Source: GWB1-39-12 sp964435575 (lineage in GTDB: Bacteria > Patescibacteriota > Microgenomatia > UBA8517). From it: DNA of 50,446 bases. Below are positions 24,367 through 31,978 of this stretch, piece by piece. How positions within the stretch are numbered: position 1 is the first letter of the stretch; every line of letters begins with the position of its first letter. A program made the position numbers and the translations under genes. The stretch spans positions 1 through 50,446 of the forward strand of contig CAYSZS010000005.1 in the NCBI GenBank assembly GCA_964435575.1, in the 5' to 3' direction. Under the pieces are notes generated by a model. It searched no databases. It worked only from the letters and a program-made list of their open reading frames with translations, and was not told the origin of the DNA.

Positions 24367-24578
24367 AAAAGAAAGAGATACAGGATTTAAGAGGAAAAAC
24401 GCAGGCCGAGTTGAAGAAGAAGGCTGAAGATAAAAGATTGGAATTAAGTAAGATTGTTGTTAACCTAAAAGCCTCAAAGGAAAAGAATTTGAAAAAGGCA
24501 AAAAACTTACGTCGCGAATTGGCACAAATATTAACAGTTTTGAGAGAAAAGGAAATACTGGAGCGAGACGAACTATGA
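24363..24578 (+). CDS. rpmC: Ribosomal protein L29
   Basis: The 71-residue L29, two antiparallel helices near the tunnel exit: MKKKEIQDLRGKTQAELKKK, ELSKIVVNLKASKEKNL and KKAKNLRRELAQILTVLREK. Length normal. It overlaps both neighbours by four bases (ATGA), so rplP-rpmC-rpsQ are translationally coupled. Confidence 0.95.
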   Translation: MKKKEIQDLRGKTQAELKKKAEDKRLELSKIVVNLKASKEKNLKKAKNLRRELAQILTVLREKEILERDEL

Positions 24579-24928
24579 AAATATTTACGGGCAAAGTCAT
24601 ATCAAAAAAGATGGAAAAAACCGCAACCGTCGTGGTTGAGAGAATAGTGGTCCACCCTATTTATAGAAAGAGGTTCAAAAGGCTAAAGAAATATCACGTT
24701 CATGATGAAATAGGGGTCACCCTGGGACAAACCGTGAAGTTTGTTGCCAGCAGGCCTTACAGTAAGCTCAAGAGATGGAAAGTAGTAGAAGTAGTAGAAA
24801 TAGTTGGGAAAGAATCGGATAAAAAGAGCTTACCCCTTCGCAGTAAAAAGCCCGCAACTACAGGTTCCGCAGATTTAAAAAGGAGTGCACGGATTAAATC
24901 AGTGAAATCTGTTAAGAAATCCGTGTAA
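24575..24928 (+). CDS. rpsQ: Ribosomal protein S17 with repeat-derived tail
   Basis: A 117-residue S17. The core is complete by about residue 75: GKVISKKMEKTATVVVERIV, HPIYRKRFKRLKKYHVHDE, VASRPYSKLKRWKVVEVVEI. Typical S17 has about 85 residues. The remaining basic tail ends RIKSVKSVKKSV and is encoded by a nonamer tract of the same family as the one ending L4, giving nearly the same C-terminal peptide in two ribosomal proteins. Confidence 0.96.
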   Translation: MKIFTGKVISKKMEKTATVVVERIVVHPIYRKRFKRLKKYHVHDEIGVTLGQTVKFVASRPYSKLKRWKVVEVVEIVGKESDKKSLPLRSKKPATTGSADLKRSARIKSVKSVKKSV

Positions 24929-24935
24929 TCAGTGG
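24891..24935 (+). repeat. Nonamer tract spanning the rpsQ stop (5 units)
   Basis: Units ggattaaat, cagtgaaat, ctgttaaga, aatccgtgt, aatcagtgg. It ends two bases before the rplN start codon. Confidence 0.8.
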
Positions 24936-24937
24936 AT

Positions 24938-25303
24938 ATGATACAGCTAAGAACAATATTAAGTCCTGCCGATAATTCCGGAGCCAAAAGATTGATGGTT
25001 ATTGGAATTACCCAGAAGATTGGAAAGACCGCGAGCATAGGTCAGGTTGTACGCTGCGTTGTGGTTGGCGCAGATCCTAATGGAGTGGTTAGTGATCACG
25101 AAAAAGTAAAAGTGCTAATCGTCAGAACCAAAAAAGAAGTAAGAAGAGTTGACGGAAGTTACATCAGATTTGACGATAATGCCGGGGTGGTAATCGATAA
25201 ACAAGGACTGCCTCTTGGAACTAGAGTTTTAGGTCCAATAGCCAGAGAGATCAAAGAAAGGGGATATACAAAAATTGCATCTTTAGCAAGGGAGGTAGTT
25301 TAA
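24938..25303 (+). CDS. rplN: Ribosomal protein L14
   Basis: The 121-residue L14 at the subunit interface. MIQLRTILSPADNSGAKRLM fixes the start at ATG 24938 rather than the in-frame GTG at 24932, which lies in the nonamer tract. Further conserved blocks: VVVGADPNGVVSDHEKVKVL and FDDNAGVVIDKQGLPLGTRV, ending IASLAREVV. Length normal. Confidence 0.97.
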   Translation: MIQLRTILSPADNSGAKRLMVIGITQKIGKTASIGQVVRCVVVGADPNGVVSDHEKVKVLIVRTKKEVRRVDGSYIRFDDNAGVVIDKQGLPLGTRVLGPIAREIKERGYTKIASLAREVV

Positions 25304-25618
25304 ATGTTAAAGTTTAAAGTCGGAGACAAAGTGAAAATTACATCAGGTAAAGATAGGGCTCGGGAAGGCCAGATTGAAAGAATCGTTGCAATGGGTACGC
25401 GCGCTTTGGTACCGGGAATAAATATTTACAAAAAACACGTTAAAGGTGTTCCCGGTCAAAAAGGAGGGATATACGAGATACCACGACCAGTAGCTTTTTC
25501 GAACCTTGCGGTCGTTTGTCCGAAGTGCTCAAAGCCAACAAGAGTCGGGTTTAAAGTTACGGACGGTGGAAAAGTGAGAATTTGTAGGAAGTGTGGACGA
25601 GAAATGGATAAAAAATAA
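25304..25618 (+). CDS. rplX: Ribosomal protein L24 with zinc-ribbon-like C-terminus
   Basis: The 104-residue L24, an assembly initiator with an N-terminal KOW motif (FKVGDKVKITSGKDRAREGQ). The C-terminal half contains CPKC and CRKC pairs (VCPKCSKPTRVGFKVTDGGK, then RICRKCGREMDKK), an intact C4 zinc-ribbon arrangement. Its ATG follows the rplN stop directly, with no gap. Confidence 0.96.
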   Translation: MLKFKVGDKVKITSGKDRAREGQIERIVAMGTRALVPGINIYKKHVKGVPGQKGGIYEIPRPVAFSNLAVVCPKCSKPTRVGFKVTDGGKVRICRKCGREMDKK

Positions 25619-25645
25619 GACTAATAGGACTAATACGACTTAAAT
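25619..25645 (+). repeat. Nonamer tract between rplX and rplE (3 units)
   Basis: Units gactaatag, gactaatac, gacttaaat fill the gap. The AT of the rplE ATG is the end of the third unit. Confidence 0.75.
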
Positions 25646-26216
25646 GAATAGACTTAAGGAGAAATACGAAAAAGAGACAATGCCGGTTCTTGCTAAAGAG
25701 TTTGGCATCGACAATAAAATGGCCTTGCCTAAAATATCCAAGATTGTTGTTAACATGGGAATTGGAGATACACTGAAAAATAAAGAATTAGTGGAGGCTT
25801 CAGCAAAGGATTTGGCGGCAATTACTGGTCAAAAACCACAAAAAAGACTGGCCAAAGTATCGGTTGCCAGTTTCGGAATAAGACGGGGCATGTTAGTTGG
25901 TTTAAAGGTTACGCTAAGAAAAGATAAAATGTATGCTTTTTTGGACAAACTATTTTCGGTAAATTTACCCCGACTCAGAGATTTCCGCGGACTTTCAGTA
26001 AATGGTTTTGATACTCACGGTAACTATACCCTGGGTATATCTGAAGACAGCGTGTTTCCCGAGATAGACACTGCCAAGAGTCAGGTGAGGGGACTTGAAG
26101 TAACCATTGTAACAAATACAAGTGATAAAGATATATCAAAAAGATTGTTAGAGCTAATGGGCATGCCGTTTGAGAAAATTAGTGCAGAGAACAGAAAGCA
26201 TAGCACAAAGGAATAA
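25644..26216 (+). CDS. rplE: Ribosomal protein L5
   Basis: The 190-residue L5, which binds 5S rRNA and the P-site tRNA elbow. Conserved: PKISKIVVNMGIGDTLKNKE, ITGQKPQKRLAKVSVASFGI, DFRGLSVNGFDTHGNYTLGI and EVTIVTNTSDKDISKRLLEL. A short tail ENRKHSTKE is encoded by repeat-like sequence resembling the heptads that follow in the gap. Confidence 0.97.
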   Translation: MNRLKEKYEKETMPVLAKEFGIDNKMALPKISKIVVNMGIGDTLKNKELVEASAKDLAAITGQKPQKRLAKVSVASFGIRRGMLVGLKVTLRKDKMYAFLDKLFSVNLPRLRDFRGLSVNGFDTHGNYTLGISEDSVFPEIDTAKSQVRGLEVTIVTNTSDKDISKRLLELMGMPFEKISAENRKHSTKE

Positions 26217-26224
26217 AAAATAAT

Positions 26225-26278
26225 CTATGTGCTTTGTACTTTGCAATATGTAATGCGACCTGCCTGACGGTAGGCAGG
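26225..26278. repeat. Heptad tract and CCTGCCT hairpin between rplE and rpsN
   Basis: Units ctatgtg, ctttgta, ctttgca, atatgta, atgcgac (26225-26259) lead into the perfect hairpin CCTGCCT/AGGCAGG (26259-26278). A similar CCTGCC/GGCAGG hairpin lies at 5331-5358. Confidence 0.7.
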
Positions 26279-26292
26279 CTGAAAGGATCTTT

Positions 26293-26478
26293 ATGGCTAA
26301 AACGTCAAAAGTTGTTAGAGAAACGAAAAAGCTTAAATATAAAATCCGTTATAGGAATCGATGCCGCCTTTGTGGAAGATCAAGAGGTTACCTCAGGCGT
26401 TTTGGTCTTTGTAGACTTTGTTTTAGAGAGCTTGCTCATAGGGGAGAAATACCTGGAGTAAGAAAGGCAAGCTGGTAG
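26293..26478 (+). CDS. rpsN: Ribosomal protein S14, zinc type
   Basis: The 61-residue short S14 (rpsZ type). The zinc ligands are in CRLCGRSRGYLRRFGLCRLC, two CxxC pairs, followed by FRELAHRGEIPGVRKASW, the standard C-terminus. This C+ form is usual in Gram-positives, Thermus and Patescibacteria. AAGG lies upstream of the ATG. Confidence 0.97.
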   Translation: MAKTSKVVRETKKLKYKIRYRNRCRLCGRSRGYLRRFGLCRLCFRELAHRGEIPGVRKASW

Positions 26479-26491
26479 AAAGGAATAAGAT

Positions 26492-26869
26492 ATGATTAAC
26501 TATCCAATTGGCGATTTTCTAACTCAAATAAAAAATGCGAGTCTTGCGGGCAAGAAGACCGTTGAAGTTCAAACCAGTAGTTTTATCAAGGCTACCGCAA
26601 GAGTACTTCAACAAGAAAATTATCTTGAAGACGTACGTGAGGAAGGCAAAAAACTAACACTTCGCATAAGTTATAGGAAAAAAGAGCCCATAATAACAGA
26701 CATCAGGCTAATTTCCAAGCCAGGATTAAGGATTTATATGGCAAGAGACGAAATTGAAAAAAGACACAGTCCGTCGATTTTGATAATATCTACGCCCAGG
26801 GGCGTGATGTCGTCTCGTGAAGCGATTAAAAAGGGGGTAGGGGGAGAAGTCATTGCAGAAATTCTCTAA
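26492..26869 (+). CDS. rpsH: Ribosomal protein S8
   Basis: The 125-residue S8, a core binder of helix 21 of 16S rRNA and a known repressor of spc operons. NYPIGDFLTQIKNASLAGKK, RLISKPGLRIYMARDEIEK and the C-terminal STPRGVMSSREAIKKGVGGE are diagnostic. Normal length. Seven bases separate it from rplF. Confidence 0.97.
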   Translation: MINYPIGDFLTQIKNASLAGKKTVEVQTSSFIKATARVLQQENYLEDVREEGKKLTLRISYRKKEPIITDIRLISKPGLRIYMARDEIEKRHSPSILIISTPRGVMSSREAIKKGVGGEVIAEIL

Positions 26870-26875
26870 AAAAGT

Positions 26876-27427
26876 ATGAGTTTAATAGGAAAGTTACCAA
26901 TAAAAATTCCTGAAGGAGTTGGCGTCAATTTAGACAATAAGACTCTTATCGTAACAGGCTCAAAGGGTGAACTAAGAAAAGTAATACCAGAGAGGGTCCT
27001 TGTAGAAACAGACACAAAGGAGATTAAAGTTTCGGTTAAAGGTAAGAGTAAACAGGCTAAGGCGCTACACGGAACTATTCGGGCCTTAATCAACAATATG
27101 GTTAAGGGTGTTACGGATGGGTGGTCAAAGAATCTCGAGCTGGTCGGAACAGGATACCGGGCAGAAGTAACAGATAATACTTTGATCCTTTCGATAGGTT
27201 ATTCCCACCCCGTAAAAATAGAAGCACCAAGAGAAATTAGTTTCAGAGTAGAGAAGGGAGATATATTTATTGACGGCATAGATAAAGAGCTCGTTGGTCA
27301 AATTGCCGCAAAAATTCGAGCCATACGAGCTCCTGAACCTTATAAAGGAAAAGGAATTAAATATAAGGATGAAATTATAAGAAGGAAGGCAGGAAAAGCT
27401 GCAAAGACGGTCGGAGCACCGGCTTAG
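26876..27427 (+). CDS. rplF: Ribosomal protein L6
   Basis: The 183-residue L6, two duplicated alpha/beta domains near the sarcin-ricin loop. MSLIGKLPIKIPEGVGVNLD, LIVTGSKGELRKVIPE, and the C-terminal VGQIAAKIRAIRAPEPYKGK with GIKYKDEIIRRKAGKA are typical. Normal length. Followed eight bases later by rplR. Confidence 0.97.
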   Translation: MSLIGKLPIKIPEGVGVNLDNKTLIVTGSKGELRKVIPERVLVETDTKEIKVSVKGKSKQAKALHGTIRALINNMVKGVTDGWSKNLELVGTGYRAEVTDNTLILSIGYSHPVKIEAPREISFRVEKGDIFIDGIDKELVGQIAAKIRAIRAPEPYKGKGIKYKDEIIRRKAGKAAKTVGAPA

Positions 27428-27434
27428 ATGTAAA

Positions 27435-27800
27435 ATGAGCATGGAAGATAAGAATAAAAAACGTTTACGTCGTAAAAAAAGCACAAGAGCTAGGGTTTTT
27501 GGTACAAAGGTTCGACCAAGGCTATCTGTATATCGTTCGTCAAAACATATATATGCACAGATTATTGATGATACGAAAGGTAAGACGGCTGTTTCGGCGA
27601 GTGATTTGAAGATGGCCAGTAAAAAACACAAAACCGCGGATTCTAAAATAGATCTGGCCTATCAGGTAGGAGAACTTTTGGCCAAAAGAGCAATAAAGGC
27701 AAAAATTAAGAGAGTGGTATTTGATCGCGGGAGTAATAAATATCACGGAAGAGTTAAAAAGCTGGCCGAAGGTGCACGGGAAGGAGGTTTGGTTTTTTAA
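27435..27800 (+). CDS. rplR: Ribosomal protein L18
   Basis: The 121-residue L18, which binds 5S rRNA. RLSVYRSSKHIYAQIIDDTK, VGELLAKRAIKAKIKRVVFD and the C-terminal RGSNKYHGRVKKLAEGAREG are diagnostic. Its stop shares one base with the rpsE start (TAATG). Confidence 0.97.
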   Translation: MSMEDKNKKRLRRKKSTRARVFGTKVRPRLSVYRSSKHIYAQIIDDTKGKTAVSASDLKMASKKHKTADSKIDLAYQVGELLAKRAIKAKIKRVVFDRGSNKYHGRVKKLAEGAREGGLVF

Positions 27801-28282
27801 TGACAGAGTTTGGAAATATAACCAAGGAATTTGCAGAGACCGTTATCGATATAAGGAGGATTTCCAAGAAAACCAAAGGAGGAAATACTATCCGATTCTC
27901 GGCTTTGGTTGTCGTGGGAGATAAAAAGGGAAAAGTTGGTGTGGGGCTTTCAAAAGCCACCGCCGTATCCGCTGCTATTAAAAAGGCCATTAGTTCGGCA
28001 AAAAGAAAGATGTTTAAAATCCCTCTGCGCGGGACAACCATCCCCTACTCCATTAACGAAAAATTTTCTGCTGCCAAAGTTCTTCTAAAACCAGCCCCGC
28101 CAGGTTCCGGAATAATAGCCGGTGGACCAATAAGGGTTGTACTGGAAGCTGCGGGTGTTAGAGACGCTGTTGGGAAGATTTTGGGAACATCCAATAAAAT
28201 TTCAAATGTTTATGCAACACTTGAGGCTCTTAAAAAAATTGCAAAAATCGATAAAAGAAAGGAAGCTCTAAAATCAAAATGA
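27800..28282 (+). CDS. rpsE: Ribosomal protein S5
   Basis: The 160-residue S5, at the mRNA entrance and important for accuracy. Conserved: VIDIRRISKKTKGGNTIRFS, ALVVVGDKKGKVGVGLSKA and the C-terminal domain IIAGGPIRVVLEAAGVRDAV, GKILGTSNKISNVYATLEAL. It is followed directly by rplO with an ATGA overlap. There is no rpmD (L30) in between, the known CPR pattern. Confidence 0.97.
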   Translation: MTEFGNITKEFAETVIDIRRISKKTKGGNTIRFSALVVVGDKKGKVGVGLSKATAVSAAIKKAISSAKRKMFKIPLRGTTIPYSINEKFSAAKVLLKPAPPGSGIIAGGPIRVVLEAAGVRDAVGKILGTSNKISNVYATLEALKKIAKIDKRKEALKSK

Positions 28283-28731
28283 AAAAATTACCCAAAGTGG
28301 TTTCAAAAGGCAAGAAAAGATTGGGTCGCGGTTATGGCAGTGGTCGTGGTGGGCACACCGTTGGTCGAGGCCAAAAAGGTCAGAAAGCGAGAAGTTCAAT
28401 AGGGATTCTTTTTGAGGGGGTTAAAATGAAAAAATCTCTGATTAAAAGATTGCCCCTCAGGCGCGGGAAAGGAAAATTTAAAGCTAAGGATAAACCGATA
28501 ATTGTCAAAACGGCTTATCTTGACATTTTACCCAGCGGTAGCACCGTTGACCTTGAGCTTCTTGTTAGCCACGGCATAGTTGACAGGAGAGCTGCTCAAG
28601 ATTATGGAGTTAAAATATTAGGCGACGGAGAAGTTAAGAAAAAGTTGACGATTGCGGTTCCGATTTCAAAGTCCGCCGCAAAGATGATTGAAAAAGCAGG
28701 AGGTAGGGTAGTTCCTGAAAAGAGTAATTAG
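28279..28731 (+). CDS. rplO: Ribosomal protein L15
   Basis: The 150-residue L15, a late 50S assembly protein. The glycine-rich N-terminus GKKRLGRGYGSGRGGHTVGR with GQKARSS is diagnostic. The C-terminal domain GVKILGDGEVKKKLTIAVPI and SKSAAKMIEKAGGRV is complete. A 73-base gap with two hairpins precedes secY. Confidence 0.97.
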   Translation: MKKLPKVVSKGKKRLGRGYGSGRGGHTVGRGQKGQKARSSIGILFEGVKMKKSLIKRLPLRRGKGKFKAKDKPIIVKTAYLDILPSGSTVDLELLVSHGIVDRRAAQDYGVKILGDGEVKKKLTIAVPISKSAAKMIEKAGGRVVPEKSN

Positions 28732-28776
28732 ATTTTTTATTTCCGCAACAAACTTGTTGAGCCTAAAAGGCGAGAA

Positions 28777-28800
28777 TACTCTGGCCTTTAGGCCAGAGTA
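28777..28800 (+). promoter_or_regulatory. Perfect stem-loop four bases before the secY start
   Basis: TACTCTGGCC (28777-28786) and GGCCAGAGTA (28791-28800) pair over ten bases with loop TTTA. Another hairpin CAACAA/TTGTTG lies at 28746-28759. The ATG (28805) is so close that the stem should affect initiation or act as a partial terminator with the T-rich start of the gene. Confidence 0.6.
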
Positions 28801-28804
28801 GTTT

Positions 28805-30085
28805 ATGTTTTTAAAGATATTTCAATTTTTTTCTAAAGCTTCAAAGTCTCCTGATTTAAGGAGAAAATTTTTTATTACGGCCACCCTTTTGGCAATTTTT
28901 AGACTTGCTGCCCATATTCCTGCGGCGGGAATTGACAGGGGTTCTCTTCAAGCCTTTTTTTTGGGTAGTCCGCTTCTTTCTCTTCTTGACGTTTTTTCAG
29001 GGGGAACTTTGGCCAATTTTTCCATAATGGCCTTAGGGCTTACGCCTTATATTAACGCATCCATTATTATGCAGCTTTTAACCTATGTGATTCCGAGTCT
29101 TGAAGAATTGTCCAAGGAAGGGGAATTTGGTCAGGAAAAGATTAATCAGTACACGAGGTTTTTGACCGTTCCTCTGGCGGCTTTACAGGGGTTTGGGATG
29201 TACACTCTCTTACGAAGTCAGGGGGTTATTCCCTCGCTTACTCCTATTTTCTTGATTGCTTTGGTAGTAACAATGACGGCAGGGAGTATGCTGTCAGTTT
29301 GGTTGGGAGAACTGATCAACGAGTACGGTGTTGGTAACGGCATATCCTTTTTGATATTTGCCGGCATAATTGCAAGGCTTCCTGTTGTCTTTGGGCAATC
29401 TCTAGCCGTTGTTAGTTCGGCAGACGCGCTGAAATTATTTATTTTCCTTGCTCTTTCGGTTGTGATTGTCGGTCTTATAGTTTTTATGAATGAAGCGACC
29501 CGCCAGGTTCCGGTAAGCTATGCAAGGCGTGTGGGAAGAGTCGGCTTGACCTCCTCATACATTCCCTTGAGAGTAAATCAGGCGGGAGTAATTCCAATAA
29601 TTTTCGCAGTATCTCTGGTGCTTTTACCATCACTTGCTACCCAATTCTTGGCAGGAATTGGGAATCCCAAAATTTCTCTCTTGGCCAGCCAAATTTCTAA
29701 TCTTTTTAATCCCACCTCGTTTCTTTACAACTTAGTTTATTTCCTATTGGTGGTCGGTTTTACCTACTTTTATACGTCGGTTGTTTTTAATCCGGAGAGG
29801 ATTTCGGAGAATTTGCAAAAGTCCGGAGGATTTATTCCGGGAATTCGGCCCGGTACTCAAACATCAAAATATCTGTCCTCTGTCTTGAATAGGATAACAC
29901 TTGTTGGGGCGGTTTTTTTGGGTCTTATTGCAATTTTACCTTCCTTTTTTCAGAACATAATAGGGGTTGCAAATTTAGCCATCGGAGGAACGGGAATCTT
30001 GATTGTCGTTTCGGTAGTTTTGGAAGTAACTCGGGACCTTGAATCTCAACTTGTTATGAAGCGTTACGAAACATTTTTAAGATAG
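28805..30085 (+). CDS. secY: Protein translocase subunit SecY
   Basis: The 426-residue channel of the Sec translocase, with about ten membrane segments. AHIPAAGIDRGSLQAFF, MALGLTPYINASIIMQLLTY, the cytosolic-loop motif PVSYARRVGRVG and GGFIPGIRPGTQTSKYL are diagnostic. It is the last gene of the spc block and is followed two bases later by adk. Length is normal. Confidence 0.97.
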   Translation: MFLKIFQFFSKASKSPDLRRKFFITATLLAIFRLAAHIPAAGIDRGSLQAFFLGSPLLSLLDVFSGGTLANFSIMALGLTPYINASIIMQLLTYVIPSLEELSKEGEFGQEKINQYTRFLTVPLAALQGFGMYTLLRSQGVIPSLTPIFLIALVVTMTAGSMLSVWLGELINEYGVGNGISFLIFAGIIARLPVVFGQSLAVVSSADALKLFIFLALSVVIVGLIVFMNEATRQVPVSYARRVGRVGLTSSYIPLRVNQAGVIPIIFAVSLVLLPSLATQFLAGIGNPKISLLASQISNLFNPTSFLYNLVYFLLVVGFTYFYTSVVFNPERISENLQKSGGFIPGIRPGTQTSKYLSSVLNRITLVGAVFLGLIAILPSFFQNIIGVANLAIGGTGILIVVSVVLEVTRDLESQLVMKRYETFLR

Positions 30086-30087
30086 AT

Positions 30088-30741
30088 ATGAATATTGTGG
30101 TTTTGGGTGCACCAGCATCTGGAAAGGGTACTCAAGCACAACTGCTTTCCGAAAAGTTTAAATTATTTCATTTTCAAACGGGAGAATTGTCAAGAAGTTT
30201 GGCAAAAAAAGACCCGAGAATCAAGAAGATTGTTGATTCTGGAAAGTTAATTCCTGAAGAGGAGATGACGATGTATGCTCTTGATTATCTTAAGGAGAAT
30301 AAACCCGACTTAAAAAACATATTATTTGAAGGATTCCCGAGATTTATTTCTCAATATGAAGCACTGGAGAAATTCCTGGAACTGAAGGGAGACGGTATAG
30401 ATGCGGTTATATCTTTGGATATTAGTGAGAGAGAAGCAGTAAGAAGACTTTCGGCAAGGAGAATTTGTGAGAATTGTGGTGAGATTTATAACCTTATCAC
30501 TACTCCTCCACCGGAAGAAGGCAAATGCGGCAATTGCGGTGGTAAATTGGTCCAAAGAGCAGACGATAAACCAGAATCAATAAAGGTTAGGTTTAGTTAT
30601 TACAAAGATAATACAGAGAAGCTGATTGATTATTTAGACCGGAAAAAAAAGTTAATAAGGATTGACGGTGAAAGGCCGATTGAAGTTATTTTTAAGGATA
30701 TTTTGCAAAAATTGAAAGTTAAAGATGCGAGAAAACACTAA
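30088..30741 (+). CDS. adk: Adenylate kinase (zinc LID form)
   Basis: The 217-residue adenylate kinase interconverts ATP, ADP and AMP. P-loop GAPASGKGTQ, the AMP-site LFEGFPRF and the LID with four cysteines (ARRICENCGEIYN, then GKCGNCGGKLVQRADD) show the long, zinc-binding type. It overlaps map by 17 bases, giving the common secY-adk-map order. Confidence 0.96.
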   Translation: MNIVVLGAPASGKGTQAQLLSEKFKLFHFQTGELSRSLAKKDPRIKKIVDSGKLIPEEEMTMYALDYLKENKPDLKNILFEGFPRFISQYEALEKFLELKGDGIDAVISLDISEREAVRRLSARRICENCGEIYNLITTPPPEEGKCGNCGGKLVQRADDKPESIKVRFSYYKDNTEKLIDYLDRKKKLIRIDGERPIEVIFKDILQKLKVKDARKH

Positions 30742-31486
30742 AATACCTATTAAAACGCCGGATGAAATTGAGGTAATGAGAGAGGGCGGAAGAAAGCTTG
30801 TAAAGGTTAAAAAAGAACTTTTAGAGGCTGTAAAAGAAGGCGTGAGAGCAAGTGAGATTGATAACTTAGCCGATAAATTAATAGAAAAAGAAGGTGGAGA
30901 GGCATCTTTCAAAATGGTTTCTGGCTACTCTTGGGCAACTTGTGTAAACATAAACGAAGGAGTCGTACACGGAATACCAAAAAAAGAAATTGTTTTTAAA
31001 AGGAACGACGTCGTGAGTGTTGATGTGGGAATGTTTTACAAAGGATTTCATACAGATACGTCGTTTACTAAGGCTATAGGATCAAATCCCAATCTTGAGA
31101 GATTTTTGGGGTCAGGTAGGAGTGCTTTAGAAAAAGCAATTCAGGAGGCAAGAATTGGAAATCGAATCTACGATATATCCCAAGCTATTGAATCAACGAT
31201 GAGAAAAAATGGCTACTCCCCTATCCGAGCTCTCGTTGGTCATGGTGTTGGTCGAGCTTTACATGAGGAACCTCAAGTTCCCTGTTTTACAAATGGAAAT
31301 AGAGAAGAAAGTCCAGAAATTCCTCTGGGCGCAGTCTTTGCTGTCGAGGTAATGTACGCGATGGGGAGTCCTGATGTAAAGATTGCGTCAGATGGGTGGA
31401 CAATCTCAACCTCGGATGGTACAATATCAGGACTTTTTGAAGATACGGTAGTAGTTAGCCCAAAAGGTCCACTTGTAATAACTTAA
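30725..31486 (+). CDS. map: Methionine aminopeptidase type I
   Basis: The 253-residue MetAP removes the initiator Met. Metal ligands can be seen in order: SVDVGMFYKGFHTDTSFT (two Asp), VGHGVGRALHEEPQVP (His), FAVEVMYAMG (Glu) and DGTISGLFEDTVVV (Glu). The start ATG 30725 lies inside the 3' end of adk. A terminator follows 15 bases after the stop. Confidence 0.96.
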   Translation: MRENTKIPIKTPDEIEVMREGGRKLVKVKKELLEAVKEGVRASEIDNLADKLIEKEGGEASFKMVSGYSWATCVNINEGVVHGIPKKEIVFKRNDVVSVDVGMFYKGFHTDTSFTKAIGSNPNLERFLGSGRSALEKAIQEARIGNRIYDISQAIESTMRKNGYSPIRALVGHGVGRALHEEPQVPCFTNGNREESPEIPLGAVFAVEVMYAMGSPDVKIASDGWTISTSDGTISGLFEDTVVVSPKGPLVIT

Positions 31487-31501
31487 TAAGAGTGAATAAG
31501 A

Positions 31502-31530
31502 AAGCTAATGGATTCATTAGCTTGTTTTTT
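31502..31530 (+). terminator. Intrinsic terminator between map and infA
   Basis: AAGCTAATG/CATTAGCTT, nine perfect pairs with loop GATT, followed by G and six T. infA starts 10 bases after it, so the distal genes need readthrough or a further promoter. Confidence 0.85.
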
Positions 31531-31540
31531 GGTTCAAAGT

Positions 31541-31762
31541 ATGCAAAACAAGGATAGTTTGAAAATTGAGGGGGTAGTGACCGAATCTCTTCCAAATACA
31601 ATGTTTAGAGTTGAGCTTGATGACGGAAGAGTTATACTGGTTACCTTGAAAGGAACATTACGCAGGAGATACATAAGAATTTTTCCCGGAGATAAAGTTT
31701 TGGTTGAAATGACTAAATATGATAAGGAGAGAGGAAGGATTATTCAAAAATACAGGAAATAA
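31541..31762 (+). CDS. infA: Translation initiation factor IF-1
   Basis: The 73-residue IF-1, an OB-fold protein that occupies the A site during initiation. MQNKDSLKIEGVVTESLPNT, MFRVELDDGRVILVTLKGTL and RRRYIRIFPGDKVLVEMTKY match the family end to end. ATG 31541 is preferred to ATG 31508, which lies within the terminator hairpin. Confidence 0.95.
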   Translation: MQNKDSLKIEGVVTESLPNTMFRVELDDGRVILVTLKGTLRRRYIRIFPGDKVLVEMTKYDKERGRIIQKYRK

Positions 31763-31789
31763 AATTGTTTTAAAGGCTTAAGCCGTGTA

Positions 31790-31833
31790 GGATAGAAAAC
31801 CTGTCCTGAGCGAGCGAAGCGAGTCGAAGGATG
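31790..31833 (+). repeat. Dispersed 'GTCGAAGGATG' repeat supplying the rpmJ RBS and start
   Basis: GGATAGAAAACCTGTCCTGA, then GCGAGCGAAGCGAGTCGAAG and GATG. The copy is about 90 percent identical to that at 16936-16979. The AAGG and ATG serve rpmJ. Confidence 0.85.
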
Positions 31834-31944
31834 AAAGTTCAGTCGTCAGTCAAAAAAAGGTGCCGAGATTGCAAAATAGTAAAGCGTAAAGGCGTTTTAT
31901 ACGTGATTTGTAAAAATCCAAGGCACAAACAAAGACAGGGTTAA
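31831..31944 (+). CDS. rpmJ: Ribosomal protein L36
   Basis: The 37-residue L36 in its zinc-binding form. It reads MKVQSSVKKRCRDCKIVKRK then GVLYVICKNPRHKQRQG, with ligands C11, C14, C27 and H32. The start codon is the last part of a dispersed repeat. Position between infA and rpsM is the usual one. Confidence 0.96.
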   Translation: MKVQSSVKKRCRDCKIVKRKGVLYVICKNPRHKQRQG

Positions 31945-31948
31945 CATA

Positions 31949-31975
31949 TAAGTCGCATAGGACTTATAAGAATTA
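31949..31975 (+). repeat. Nonamer tract between rpmJ and rpsM (3 units)
   Basis: Units taagtcgca, taggactta, taagaatta, the same family as 22306-22341. The tract leads directly into the rpsM start. Confidence 0.75.
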
Positions 31976-31978
31976 TAT

